From Comamonadaceae bacterium (GTDB lineage: Bacteria; Pseudomonadota; Gammaproteobacteria; Burkholderiales; Burkholderiaceae_C), in NCBI GenBank assembly GCA_027484105.1, contig JAIXUG010000021.1, forward strand, positions 1 to 64,000: a stretch of 64,000 bases of DNA. The letters are read 5' to 3'. Positions within the stretch are counted from its first letter, which is position 1. Each line of letters begins with the position of its first letter. Shown here one piece after another: positions 38,019 to 47,119 of this stretch. Position numbers and translations under genes: made by a program. Below the pieces are notes generated by a model, which worked only from the letters and a program-made list of their open reading frames with translations, was not told the DNA's origin and made no database searches.

Positions 38019-38685
38019 GGGGCTCAATGCCTGGTATGGACAAGCCCAAGCCTTGTTTGACGTCCATCTTGCCGTGGGCGAAGGCGAGTTGGTGGTCATT
38101 CAGGGTTTGAACGGCGCAGGCAAATCGACCCTGCTGCAAAGCCTGATCGGCATCGGTCCCCGCGCGCAGGGGCGCATTGCGTGGCAGGGGCAGCCCATCG
38201 AGGGCTGGCCCGCGCACCGACGCGCCCGTGCCGGTTTGGGCTTTGTGGCCGAAGACCGCCGATTGTTCACCGCTTTGTCGGTCAAAGAAAACCTGTGGAT
38301 AGCCGCCAATGGTTTGTCTCACCCAGGTGCCCATGCCAGCCAACAGGAGACGCCTGCCCAGCGCTGCGATCGCATCCTGAGCTTGTTTCCCCAACTCAAG
38401 GCCATGCTGCAACGGCCAGCGGCTCAAATGAGCGGCGGCGAGCAGCAAATGCTGGCGCTGGCCCGAACCCTGATGACCGGACCGCGTCTGTTGTTGCTCG
38501 ACGAGCCTTGCGAGGGGATCGCGCCGGTGCTGGTGGCTGCGATGCGAGATGCCCTGCTGCAACTGGGGCGCGAAGGTGTGGCCATGTTGGTCGCCGAACA
38601 AAACAACATCCTGTCCCATCATGCCCAACGGGTGCTTGTGCTCTCCAGTGGGCGCGTCGACACCGCTGGCATTGGCCCCGCATGA
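38005..38685 (+). CDS. Branched-chain-type ABC transporter ATP-binding protein LivF-like
   Basis: [50 protein letters not shown]. Confidence 0.94.
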   Translation: MLAVEGLNAWYGQAQALFDVHLAVGEGELVVIQGLNGAGKSTLLQSLIGIGPRAQGRIAWQGQPIEGWPAHRRARAGLGFVAEDRRLFTALSVKENLWIAANGLSHPGAHASQQETPAQRCDRILSLFPQLKAMLQRPAAQMSGGEQQMLALARTLMTGPRLLLLDEPCEGIAPVLVAAMRDALLQLGREGVAMLVAEQNNILSHHAQRVLVLSSGRVDTAGIGPA

Positions 38686-38752
38686 GTCTTTGGGGTATCC
38701 CTTACACTGGCCCACAACAAGCAGCGGCCTCAGCCGCCAGAGACAAGCCACC

Positions 38753-39937
38753 ATGATCATCACCAGCCTGCTCGACACCGACCTGTACAAGTTCACCATG
38801 ATGCAGGTGGTGCTGCACCAGTTTCCGGGGGCGCAGGTGCAGTACAAATTCAAGTGCCGCAACCCGGGGGTACCGCTGGCGCCATTTGTGGATGAAATCC
38901 GTCGTGAAATCCGTTCTCTGTGCAGTTTGAATTTCAAGGACTCTGAGCTGCATTACCTGCGAACTCTGCGCTTCATCAAGAGTGACTTCGTGGATTTTCT
39001 GGGCCTGTTCAAGCTCAATGAAAAATACATCCAGGTCTCGGCCTTGCCCTCTGGCGAGATCGACATCACCATCCAGGGGCCGTGGCTGCACACCATCTTG
39101 TTTGAGATCCCGGTTTTGGCCATTGTCAACGAGGTGTATTTCCGCAACACGCAGAAAGTGCCCGACCTGATGCAGGGGCGCCGCCTGCTGGAGACCAAAA
39201 TCGCGCAGTTGCAAGCCCCTGGACTGCAGACCCTCAAGATTGCGGACTACGGCACCCGCCGCCGTTTTTCCCGTGCTTGGCACGAGGAGGTTTTGCGCGT
39301 TTTGTCGGCCCGCCTGGGCACGGGCCCCGAAGGCCAGTTTGCGGGCACCAGCAATGTGTATTACGCCTACCTGCTGGGCCTGACCCCCTTGGGCACCATG
39401 GCGCATGAGTATTTGCAAGCCGCGCAGGCCTTGGGGCCACGGCTGCGTGACAGCCAGGTTTTCGCTTTCGAGTCCTGGGCCAAGGAGTACCGGGGCGATT
39501 TGGGGATTGCCTTGAGTGATGTGTACGGCTTCAACGCCTTCTTGCGCGACTTTGATTTGTACTTCTGCAAGCTCTTTGACGGTGCGCGCCACGACAGTGG
39601 CGACCCCTTCAGTTGGGGCGAGCGCATGATCGCGCACTACCAGCACAACCGGGTAGACCCCAGAACCAAGACGCTGATTTTCAGCGACAGCCTGACCATT
39701 CCGCGCACCATTGAGCTGTTTGAGCAGTTTCGCGGGCGCTGCCAGCTGGCCTTTGGGGTGGGCACCAACCTGACCAATGACCTGGGTTATGAACCTTTGC
39801 AGATCGTCATCAAGATGACCCGGTGCAATGGCCAGCCTGTGGCCAAATTGTCCGACTCTCCAGGCAAGGGGATGTGCGACGATGAAAAATACCTGGCCTA
39901 CCTGCGCCAGGTGTTTGAAATTTCTCCGGTGGTCTGA
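38753..39937 (+). CDS. pncB: Nicotinate phosphoribosyltransferase
   Basis: [37 protein letters not shown]...[16 protein letters not shown]. Confidence 0.96.
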   Translation: MIITSLLDTDLYKFTMMQVVLHQFPGAQVQYKFKCRNPGVPLAPFVDEIRREIRSLCSLNFKDSELHYLRTLRFIKSDFVDFLGLFKLNEKYIQVSALPSGEIDITIQGPWLHTILFEIPVLAIVNEVYFRNTQKVPDLMQGRRLLETKIAQLQAPGLQTLKIADYGTRRRFSRAWHEEVLRVLSARLGTGPEGQFAGTSNVYYAYLLGLTPLGTMAHEYLQAAQALGPRLRDSQVFAFESWAKEYRGDLGIALSDVYGFNAFLRDFDLYFCKLFDGARHDSGDPFSWGERMIAHYQHNRVDPRTKTLIFSDSLTIPRTIELFEQFRGRCQLAFGVGTNLTNDLGYEPLQIVIKMTRCNGQPVAKLSDSPGKGMCDDEKYLAYLRQVFEISPVV

Positions 39938-39948
39938 AAAGGCTTGAA

Positions 39949-39976
39949 GTGCCCGTTAACATACGGCACCTTTTTT
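39949..39976 (+). terminator. Rho-independent terminator after pncB
   Basis: GTGCCCGT-TAACAT-ACGGCAC (one bulge) then CTTTTTT. Confidence 0.7.
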
Positions 39977-39990
39977 GCAGGAGTGCACTG

Positions 39991-41415
39991 ATGACGTCAT
40001 GGGGTACGAGACGATCCGCCTGGCTGGCTTTGCCCATGCTGATGGCCATGTCCGGTGGGGCTTGGGCTGCCGATTTTGACGGGTCGCAGTTGTCGGTGAT
40101 TTGGGGCGTGCCTTTTGCGGGCATTTTGCTGTCGATCGCCTTGATGCCTTTGTTGACGCCAAATTTCTGGCACCACCATTACGGCAAAGTGGCTGCCGCT
40201 TGGGGCTTGGCGTTTCTTTTGCCTTTTGCCCTCATGTTCGGGCCAGAGATGGCGGGCGTCAACATGGTGCATGCGCTGTTTGCCGAATACATTCCTTTCA
40301 TCATTTTGCTCACCGCACTCTTCACTGTGTCGGGCGGCATTTTCATTCGGGGCAATCTGCACGGCAGCCCGGCATTGAACACGGCCATCTTGGGCATTGG
40401 CGCCGTGCTGGCCAGTTTCATGGGCACCACGGGCGCCTCCATGTTGTTGATTCGCCCCTTGATCCGGGCCAACGACAACCGCAAGCATGTGGCCCACGTG
40501 GTGGTGTTTTTCATCTTCATCGTCTCCAACGCGGGCGGTTCGCTGACCCCGCTGGGTGACCCACCGCTGTTCTTGGGCTTCTTGAAGGGTGTGGACTTCT
40601 TCTGGACCTTGAAGCACATCTTCCCTGAAACCTTGTTTCTATTGGGCAGCTTGCTGACCATTTTTTACATCCTGGACAGCTGGTACTACAAGCGCCGCGA
40701 GGAACTTGTCCCTCAGGACCCCACGCCCGACTCCAAGGCCATCGGTTTTGATGGGGGCATCAACTTCGCTTTGTTGGCCGTCGTGGTCGGTTTGGTGCTG
40801 ATGAGCGGTTTGTGGAAGTCCGACGTGTCTTTCGACATCTATGGCACGGTCGTTGGCCTGCCCGGTGTGGTGCGTGATGTGGGCCTGATCGCCGTGACTT
40901 TCTTGTCGCTCATGATCACGCCTGCCAAAGTGCATGCTGACAACCAATTTTCGTGGGCCCCGATGCAAGAGGTGGCCAAGTTGTTTGCGGGTATTTTCCT
41001 GACCATCATCCCGGTGATCGCCATGCTCAAAGCGGGTGTGAACGGGCCTTTTGGCGCGGTGGTGTCGGCCGTGACCCAGCCCGACGGCAGCCCGGACGTG
41101 ATGATGTATTTCTGGATCACCGGTGCTCTGAGCTCTTTCCTGGACAACGCCCCAACTTACCTGGTGTTCTTCAACACCGCCGGCGGTGATCCGCAGGTCT
41201 TGATGACCACGCTGGCCCCGACCTTGGCGGCTGTCTCGGCGGGTGCCGTGTTCATGGGGGCCAACACCTACATTGGCAATGCGCCCAACCTGATGGTCAA
41301 AGCGATTGCCGAGGACCGTGGCGTGAAGATGCCCAGCTTCTTTGGCTATATGCTCTGGTCGGGTGGCATTTTGCTGCCCTTGTTTGTGGTGATGAGTTTT
41401 ATCTGGTTCAAATGA
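39991..41415 (+). CDS. Sodium:proton antiporter (NhaD/CitMHS-like ion transporter)
   Basis: FIFIVSNAGGSLTPLGDPPLFLGFLKGV, SSFLDNAPTYLVFF, GANTYIGNAPNLMVKAIAE. Confidence 0.88.
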   Translation: MTSWGTRRSAWLALPMLMAMSGGAWAADFDGSQLSVIWGVPFAGILLSIALMPLLTPNFWHHHYGKVAAAWGLAFLLPFALMFGPEMAGVNMVHALFAEYIPFIILLTALFTVSGGIFIRGNLHGSPALNTAILGIGAVLASFMGTTGASMLLIRPLIRANDNRKHVAHVVVFFIFIVSNAGGSLTPLGDPPLFLGFLKGVDFFWTLKHIFPETLFLLGSLLTIFYILDSWYYKRREELVPQDPTPDSKAIGFDGGINFALLAVVVGLVLMSGLWKSDVSFDIYGTVVGLPGVVRDVGLIAVTFLSLMITPAKVHADNQFSWAPMQEVAKLFAGIFLTIIPVIAMLKAGVNGPFGAVVSAVTQPDGSPDVMMYFWITGALSSFLDNAPTYLVFFNTAGGDPQVLMTTLAPTLAAVSAGAVFMGANTYIGNAPNLMVKAIAEDRGVKMPSFFGYMLWSGGILLPLFVVMSFIWFK

Positions 41416-42401
41416 TGTCCAAACCTTCCATTCTGGTGGCGCGCGCCATCTTCCCTGAAGTCCTGCAGTCTTTGGCTCAGGTGTTTGAAGTCGAGAGCAA
41501 CCAGGCCGACGAGGTCTGGTCCCCGGCTGAACTGTCCCGACGCCTGCAAGGCAAAGCGGGCGCTTTGACCACCGGCAGCGAGCGCATCGACGCCGCGCTT
41601 TTGCAAGCCAACCCGCAACTGCGCATCGTGGCCAATATGGCTGTGGGGTTCAATAATTTCGATGTGCCCGCCATGACCGCTGCAGGCGTGCTGGCCACCA
41701 ACACCCCCGATGTGTTGACCGAGACCACGGCCGACTTTGGCTTTGCACTGCTCATGGCCACAGCACGCCGCGTGACCGAGAGTGAGCATTACTTGCGCGC
41801 TGGCCTGTGGAAAAAGTGGAGCTACGACATGTTCGCCGGGGCCGAGGTGCATGGCTCGACCATCGGCATCATTGGCATGGGCCGCATCGGGCAAGGCATT
41901 GCCAGCCGGGCGGCGCACGGTTTTGGCATGAATGTGATGTACCACAACCGCAGCCGCCTGAGCGCCGAGCTGGAAACCGAGTGCAAAGCCCGTTACGTGA
42001 GCAAGCAAGAGCTGCTCCAAACGGCCGACCATGTGATGCTGGTCGTGCCCTACAGCGCCGAGTCGCACCACACGATCGGCGCGGCCGAGTTGGCGCAGAT
42101 GAAACCCACGGCCACCCTGGTCAACATCGCTCGCGGCGGCATTGTGGACGACGCGGCCTTGGCCCAAGCCCTGGCGGCACGCCAGATCGCTGCGGCCGGC
42201 ATCGATGTGTTCGAGGGTGAGCCCTCGGTGCACCCGGACTTGCTCAAGGTGCCCAATGTGGTGCTGACCCCGCACATCGCCAGCGCAACCATCCAAACCC
42301 GCAAGGCCATGGCCCAGTTGGCGGCGGACAATCTGGTGGCTTACCTGACCCGTGGCCAGGCGCTGACGCCCTTGAACAGTTTGCCCGGCAGCGCTGCATG
42401 A
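41412..42401 (+). CDS. D-2-hydroxyacid dehydrogenase (glyoxylate/hydroxypyruvate reductase-like)
   Basis: GIIGMGRIGQGIASRAAHGFGMNVMYHNRS, VNIARGGIVDDAAL. Confidence 0.93.
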   Translation: MMSKPSILVARAIFPEVLQSLAQVFEVESNQADEVWSPAELSRRLQGKAGALTTGSERIDAALLQANPQLRIVANMAVGFNNFDVPAMTAAGVLATNTPDVLTETTADFGFALLMATARRVTESEHYLRAGLWKKWSYDMFAGAEVHGSTIGIIGMGRIGQGIASRAAHGFGMNVMYHNRSRLSAELETECKARYVSKQELLQTADHVMLVVPYSAESHHTIGAAELAQMKPTATLVNIARGGIVDDAALAQALAARQIAAAGIDVFEGEPSVHPDLLKVPNVVLTPHIASATIQTRKAMAQLAADNLVAYLTRGQALTPLNSLPGSAA

Positions 42402-43771
42402 CCGAATGGGCCCTGCTGGCCCTGGCGGGGCTGAATCTGTTCTTGCTGGTGGTCTTGCTGCTGCGTCGCGGCGCTTCGTCGCAAGAGCAAGCGCAACAAA
42501 CCTCCCAGCAGATGGCCGAACAAACCGCTTGGTTACAACAGCAGTTTGGCCATCAGCAAGCCCAGTCGGAGCGGCTTGAACGCGAGCTTCGCACCGAGAT
42601 CAGCCAGTCCGGCGTGCAGGGGCGGCAAGAGGCCATGCAGAACTTCACCCTGTTCCAGCAGTCGCTGCTGCAGCAAAGCGCCGAGGCCACACGCACCCAG
42701 AACCAGCAAATCGACGCTTTGGCACAGCAACTGGCCTTGCTGCAAAAAAGCCTGACCGACAGCCTGGCGCAGCAGGTCCATGCGCTGTCCGAGTCCAATG
42801 CCCGCCGCCTGACCGAGATGCGCGGCACCATGGAAACCCAGCTGGCCCAACTGCAGCAAAGCAACACCGCCAAGCTGGATGAAATGCGCCAAACGGTGGA
42901 TGAAAAACTGCAGGCCACGCTGCAAGCCCGCTTGGGCGAGAGCTTCAAGCAAGTGGCCGACCGCTTGGAGCAGGTGCACAAAGGCTTGGGCGAGATGCAC
43001 CAGCTGGCCCAAGGCGTGGGTGACCTGAAACACCTGCTGACCAACGTCAAGACCCGCGGCATGTTTGGCGAGGCGCAGCTGGCGTCCTTGCTCGAGCAAG
43101 TGCTGACCCCCGAGCAATACGCCGTGCAGGTGGCCACGCGCCCCGGCGACAAAAACCGGGTGGACTTTGCCATCCGCCTGCCGGGCCGATCGGACAGCGG
43201 CCAGCCCGTGTGGTTGCCGATCGATGCCAAGTTCCCGAACGAAGACTACGAGCGCCTGCTGGAAGCCCAAGGCCGGGCCGACCCGGTGCAGGCCGAGCTG
43301 TGTGCCAAGGCGCTGGAGGCGCGCATCAGGCTCGAAGCCAAGTCGATTGCCGAGAAATACCTGGAGCCGCCACACACCACCGACTTTGCGGTCATGTTCT
43401 TGCCCACCGAAGGCCTGTATGCAGAGGTCTTGCGCCGCCCCGGCCTGATGGAGTCCCTGCAGCGAGACCACCGCGTGACGCTGGCGGGTCCGACCAATTT
43501 GATGGCCATGCTCAATGCCCTGCAAATGGGCTTCCGAACGCTGGCTCTGGAAAAGCGCTCCAGCGAAGTCTGGCAAGTGCTGGGCGCCGTCAAGACCGAG
43601 TTTGGCAAGTTTGGCGATGTGCTGGACAAGGTGCGCAACCAGACGCAAACCGTGCTCAACACCCTGGACCAGGCCCAGACCCGCAGCAATGTGATGAACC
43701 GCGCCTTGCGCCAGGTGGACGCCTTGCCCGAAGCCCAGGCGCAGGCCTTGCTGCCGGGCAGCGAGCCATGA
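42398..43771 (+). CDS. rmuC: DNA recombination protein RmuC
   Basis: Long coiled coil then KTRGMFGEAQLASLLEQVLTPEQY...PIDAKFPNEDYERLLEA. Confidence 0.95.
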   Translation: MTEWALLALAGLNLFLLVVLLLRRGASSQEQAQQTSQQMAEQTAWLQQQFGHQQAQSERLERELRTEISQSGVQGRQEAMQNFTLFQQSLLQQSAEATRTQNQQIDALAQQLALLQKSLTDSLAQQVHALSESNARRLTEMRGTMETQLAQLQQSNTAKLDEMRQTVDEKLQATLQARLGESFKQVADRLEQVHKGLGEMHQLAQGVGDLKHLLTNVKTRGMFGEAQLASLLEQVLTPEQYAVQVATRPGDKNRVDFAIRLPGRSDSGQPVWLPIDAKFPNEDYERLLEAQGRADPVQAELCAKALEARIRLEAKSIAEKYLEPPHTTDFAVMFLPTEGLYAEVLRRPGLMESLQRDHRVTLAGPTNLMAMLNALQMGFRTLALEKRSSEVWQVLGAVKTEFGKFGDVLDKVRNQTQTVLNTLDQAQTRSNVMNRALRQVDALPEAQAQALLPGSEP

Positions 43772-43802
43772 GCCATGATGGGCACGCAAGAGGTGGGATG
43801 AG

Positions 43803-44966
43803 GTGAAGACGCTCCCTCGGCTGATTGGGGGCCAAATCTTCCTGCACGCCTGCATGGCAGGCATGCGCATGGCGACACCGCTGTTGGCCCTGAAGCAGGG
43901 CTACAGCCCCTTGGCGGTGGGGGCCTTGTTGGCCCTTTTTGCCCTCACGCAGGTTTTCTTCGCGCTGCCCGCAGGGCGTTACGTGGACCGGGAAGGCCTG
44001 AAAAAGCCTTTGCTCATCAGTGTCACGGTTTCTTGTGTGGGGGCCAGTCTGTCTGCCCTCTGGCCGGTTTTTCCGGTCTTGTGCTTGAGTGCGCTGGCCA
44101 CCGGCGGGGCCACGGGCATGGCCGTGATTGCGCTGCAGCGCCATGTGGGCCGCATGGCCCAAAACCCGGCAGAGTTGCGCGTGGCCTTCAGCTGGTTGTC
44201 GATTGGTCCGGCGATTTCCAATTTTTTAGGCCCGGTGCTGGCGGGCTTGCTGATCGACTATGCCGGACCGGAACCGGCCCACATCTCGGGTTTCCAATGG
44301 GCCTTTTGGATGTTGGCCGCCTTGCCATTGAGCACCTGGTTCTGGGTGCGGTCGGTGACCGAGTTGCACGCCCCCCAGGCCGAAAACCATCAGACACCCC
44401 GCAGAGCGCTGGACTTGTTGGCCGAACCCCTGATGCGCCGCTTGTTGGCGGTCAATTGGTTGCTCTCTTCGTGCTGGGATGTCCATACCTTTGTGGTGCC
44501 CGTGCTGGGCCATGAACGCGGTTACAGCGCTTCGGTGGTGGGCACAATCTTGGGCTCTTTCGCTGTCGCGGCCGCCTTCATCCGGGTTTGTTTGCCATTC
44601 ATTTCCCGCCATGTCAAAGAGTTCCAGATCATCACCGGCTCGATGGCGTGCACTGCCGTCTTGTTTGGGGTCTACCCCCTCATGCCCTCGCCCTGGGCCA
44701 TGGGTTTGTGTTCGATTTTGCTCGGGCTGGTTTTGGGGACGGCCCAACCCATGATCATGAGCACCTTGCACCAAATCACCCCGCCGCACCGCCATGGCGA
44801 AGCCTTGGGCCTGCGTTTGATGAGCATCAACGCCTCCAGCGTGCTGATGCCGATGCTGTTTGGTGCGGCCGGGGCGCTGGCGGGGGTGGCGCCGGTGTTC
44901 TGGGTGGTGGGATCGGTGGTGGGCTGGGGCTCCCACATGGCATGGCGCTTGAGGCCGGTGGAATAG
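43803..44966 (+). CDS. MFS transporter
   Basis: 12-TM-like ORF, GRYVDREGLKKPLL loop motif. Confidence 0.9.
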   Translation: MKTLPRLIGGQIFLHACMAGMRMATPLLALKQGYSPLAVGALLALFALTQVFFALPAGRYVDREGLKKPLLISVTVSCVGASLSALWPVFPVLCLSALATGGATGMAVIALQRHVGRMAQNPAELRVAFSWLSIGPAISNFLGPVLAGLLIDYAGPEPAHISGFQWAFWMLAALPLSTWFWVRSVTELHAPQAENHQTPRRALDLLAEPLMRRLLAVNWLLSSCWDVHTFVVPVLGHERGYSASVVGTILGSFAVAAAFIRVCLPFISRHVKEFQIITGSMACTAVLFGVYPLMPSPWAMGLCSILLGLVLGTAQPMIMSTLHQITPPHRHGEALGLRLMSINASSVLMPMLFGAAGALAGVAPVFWVVGSVVGWGSHMAWRLRPVE

Positions 44967-45000
44967 AAGTCGGCACCGCATTGACCACATCGGTTCAAAA

Positions 45001-45020
45001 TGCTGTTTTTATATCCAGTA
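45001..45020. promoter_or_regulatory. LexA-like SOS box upstream of parE
   Basis: TGCTGTTTTTATATCCAGTA: CTG-N10-CAG; reverse strand TACTGGATATAAAAACAGCA. Confidence 0.55.
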
Positions 45021-45052
45021 TTGCAGCGTAAATCCCACTACAATCCGCCACC

Positions 45053-47035
45053 ATGGCTACCCAATCAACTGTCAAAACCTCCAACGCGTACGCCGAAGGC
45101 TCGATCCGCGTCCTCAAGGGCCTGGAGCCCGTCAAACAACGGCCGGGCATGTACACCCGCACCGACAACCCCCTGCACATCATCCAGGAAGTGCTGGACA
45201 ACGCCGCCGACGAGGCGTTGGCGGGTTTCGGCAAAAAAATCAAAGTCGTCTTGCATGCCGACGGCTCGGTCAGCGTCGAAGACGATGGCCGGGGCATTCC
45301 CTTTGGCCTGCATCCCGAGGAAAACGCCCCGGTGATCGAGCTGGTGTTCACCCGCCTGCATGCGGGCGGCAAGTTCGACAAGGGCAAGGGCGGCGCCTAC
45401 AGCTTCTCGGGCGGCCTGCACGGTGTGGGTGTCTCGGTGACCAACGCGCTGTCCAAGCGCCTCGAAGCCACCAGCTACCGGGAAGGCCAAGTGGCCTCGC
45501 TGGTGTTCTCGGGTGGCGACGTGACCGAGCCGCTGGTGGCCCGCAACGCAGGCGAGGGCGACCGCAAACAGGGCACCACCGTGCGTGCCTGGCCCGACGC
45601 CAAATACTTCGAGTCCAGCGCCCTGCCCATGAACGAGCTGACGCACCTGCTGCGCAGCAAGGCCGTGCTGATGCCGGGCGTGACGGTGACCTTGGTGAAC
45701 GAGAAAACCAAGGAAACCCAACAGTGGCAATACAAAGCCGGTCTGCGCGATTACCTGACACAAACGCTCACCGCAGACCCCGTGATCCCCTTGTTTGAGG
45801 GCGAGGGCTTTGCCGACGGCAACAGCGAAAGCTTTGCCGAAGGCGAGGGCGCTTCGTGGGCCGTGGCCTTCACCGAAGACGGTGCACCAGTGCGAGAGAG
45901 TTACGTCAACCTCATTCCCACCAGCGCAGGCGGCACGCACGACAGTGGCTTGCGCGACGGCCTGTTCACCGCCGTCAAGAGTTTCATCGAGTTGCATGGT
46001 TTGCTGCCCAAAGGCGTCAAGCTCATGCCTGAAGACGTGTTCGCCCGCGCCAGCTATGTGCTGAGCGCCAAGGTGCTGGATCCGCAATTCCAGGGCCAGA
46101 TCAAGGAACGCCTGAACTCGCGCGACGCCGTGCGTCTGGTGTCCAGCTTCGTGCGCCCGGCGCTCGAACTCTGGCTGAATGAGCATGTGGATTACGGCAA
46201 AAAGCTGGCGGAACTCGCCATCAAGGCCGCGCAAACCCGCCAGAAAGCGGGCCAGAAGGTCGAAAAGCGCAAGAGCTCCGGTGTGGCGGTGCTGCCCGGC
46301 AAACTGACCGACTGCGAAAGCCGTGACATCGCGCACAACGAGGTGTTTTTGGTGGAGGGCGACTCGGCCGGCGGCAGCGCGAAGATGGGCCGCGACAAAG
46401 AGTGCCAGGCCATCTTGCCCTTGCGTGGCAAGGTGCTTAACACCTGGGAAGTGGACCGCGACCGCTTGTTTGCCAACAACGAAATCCACGACATCTCGGT
46501 GGCCATTGGCGTGGACCCGCACGGGCCGAACGACAACCCCGACATGAGCAACCTGCGCTATGGCAAGGTCTGCATCTTGTCGGACGCAGACGTGGACGGC
46601 TCGCACATCCAGGTGCTGCTGCTCACCTTGTTCTTCCGCCATTTCCCCAAGCTGATCGAAGCGGGTCATTTGTATGTGGCGCGGCCGCCCTTGTTCCGCG
46701 TCGATGCACCGGCACGCGGCAAAAAGCCCGCGTCCAAAGCCTATGCGCTGGACGAGGGCGAGCTCACCGCCATCATCGACAAGCTGCGCAAAGACGGTGT
46801 GAAAGAAGGCGGCTGGAGCATCAGCCGCTTCAAAGGCTTGGGCGAAATGAGCGCCGAGCAGTTGTGGGACACCACCCTCAACCCCGACACGCGCCGCTTG
46901 CTGCCGATCGAGCTGGGCCCGCTGGACAACGCGGGCACCGAAAACCTCATGACCCAGCTCATGGGCAAAGGCGAAGCCGCCGCCCGCCGCGAGTTGATGG
47001 AGCTGCACGGCGACAGCATCGAAATCGACGTGTGA
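45053..47035 (+). CDS. parE: DNA topoisomerase IV subunit B
   Basis: KQRPGMYTRTDNPLHIIQEVLDNAADEALAG, VEGDSAGGSAKMGRDKECQAILPLRGKVLN. Confidence 0.97.
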   Translation: MATQSTVKTSNAYAEGSIRVLKGLEPVKQRPGMYTRTDNPLHIIQEVLDNAADEALAGFGKKIKVVLHADGSVSVEDDGRGIPFGLHPEENAPVIELVFTRLHAGGKFDKGKGGAYSFSGGLHGVGVSVTNALSKRLEATSYREGQVASLVFSGGDVTEPLVARNAGEGDRKQGTTVRAWPDAKYFESSALPMNELTHLLRSKAVLMPGVTVTLVNEKTKETQQWQYKAGLRDYLTQTLTADPVIPLFEGEGFADGNSESFAEGEGASWAVAFTEDGAPVRESYVNLIPTSAGGTHDSGLRDGLFTAVKSFIELHGLLPKGVKLMPEDVFARASYVLSAKVLDPQFQGQIKERLNSRDAVRLVSSFVRPALELWLNEHVDYGKKLAELAIKAAQTRQKAGQKVEKRKSSGVAVLPGKLTDCESRDIAHNEVFLVEGDSAGGSAKMGRDKECQAILPLRGKVLNTWEVDRDRLFANNEIHDISVAIGVDPHGPNDNPDMSNLRYGKVCILSDADVDGSHIQVLLLTLFFRHFPKLIEAGHLYVARPPLFRVDAPARGKKPASKAYALDEGELTAIIDKLRKDGVKEGGWSISRFKGLGEMSAEQLWDTTLNPDTRRLLPIELGPLDNAGTENLMTQLMGKGEAAARRELMELHGDSIEIDV

Positions 47036-47044
47036 TGAATCCCC

Positions 47045-47073
47045 TGTAGGAGCCCACCCTGTGGGCGATAGGC
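47045..47073 (+). repeat. REP-like hairpin element, copy B
   Basis: TGTAGGAGCCCACCCTGTGGGCGATAGGC, related to copy A at 5239. Confidence 0.6.
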
Positions 47074-47119
47074 CGTTTAGGGCTCATCGCCAGCAAGCGC
47101 GCTGCCACATTGAAAGATA

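Noticed and set aside
37507-38937. 476-aa minus ORF spanning livG/livF/pncB start
   Set aside because: Overlaps three well-supported sense genes; low-complexity composition
45065-47008. 647-aa ORF antisense to parE
   Set aside because: Same codon-bias artefact; sense frame is full-length ParE
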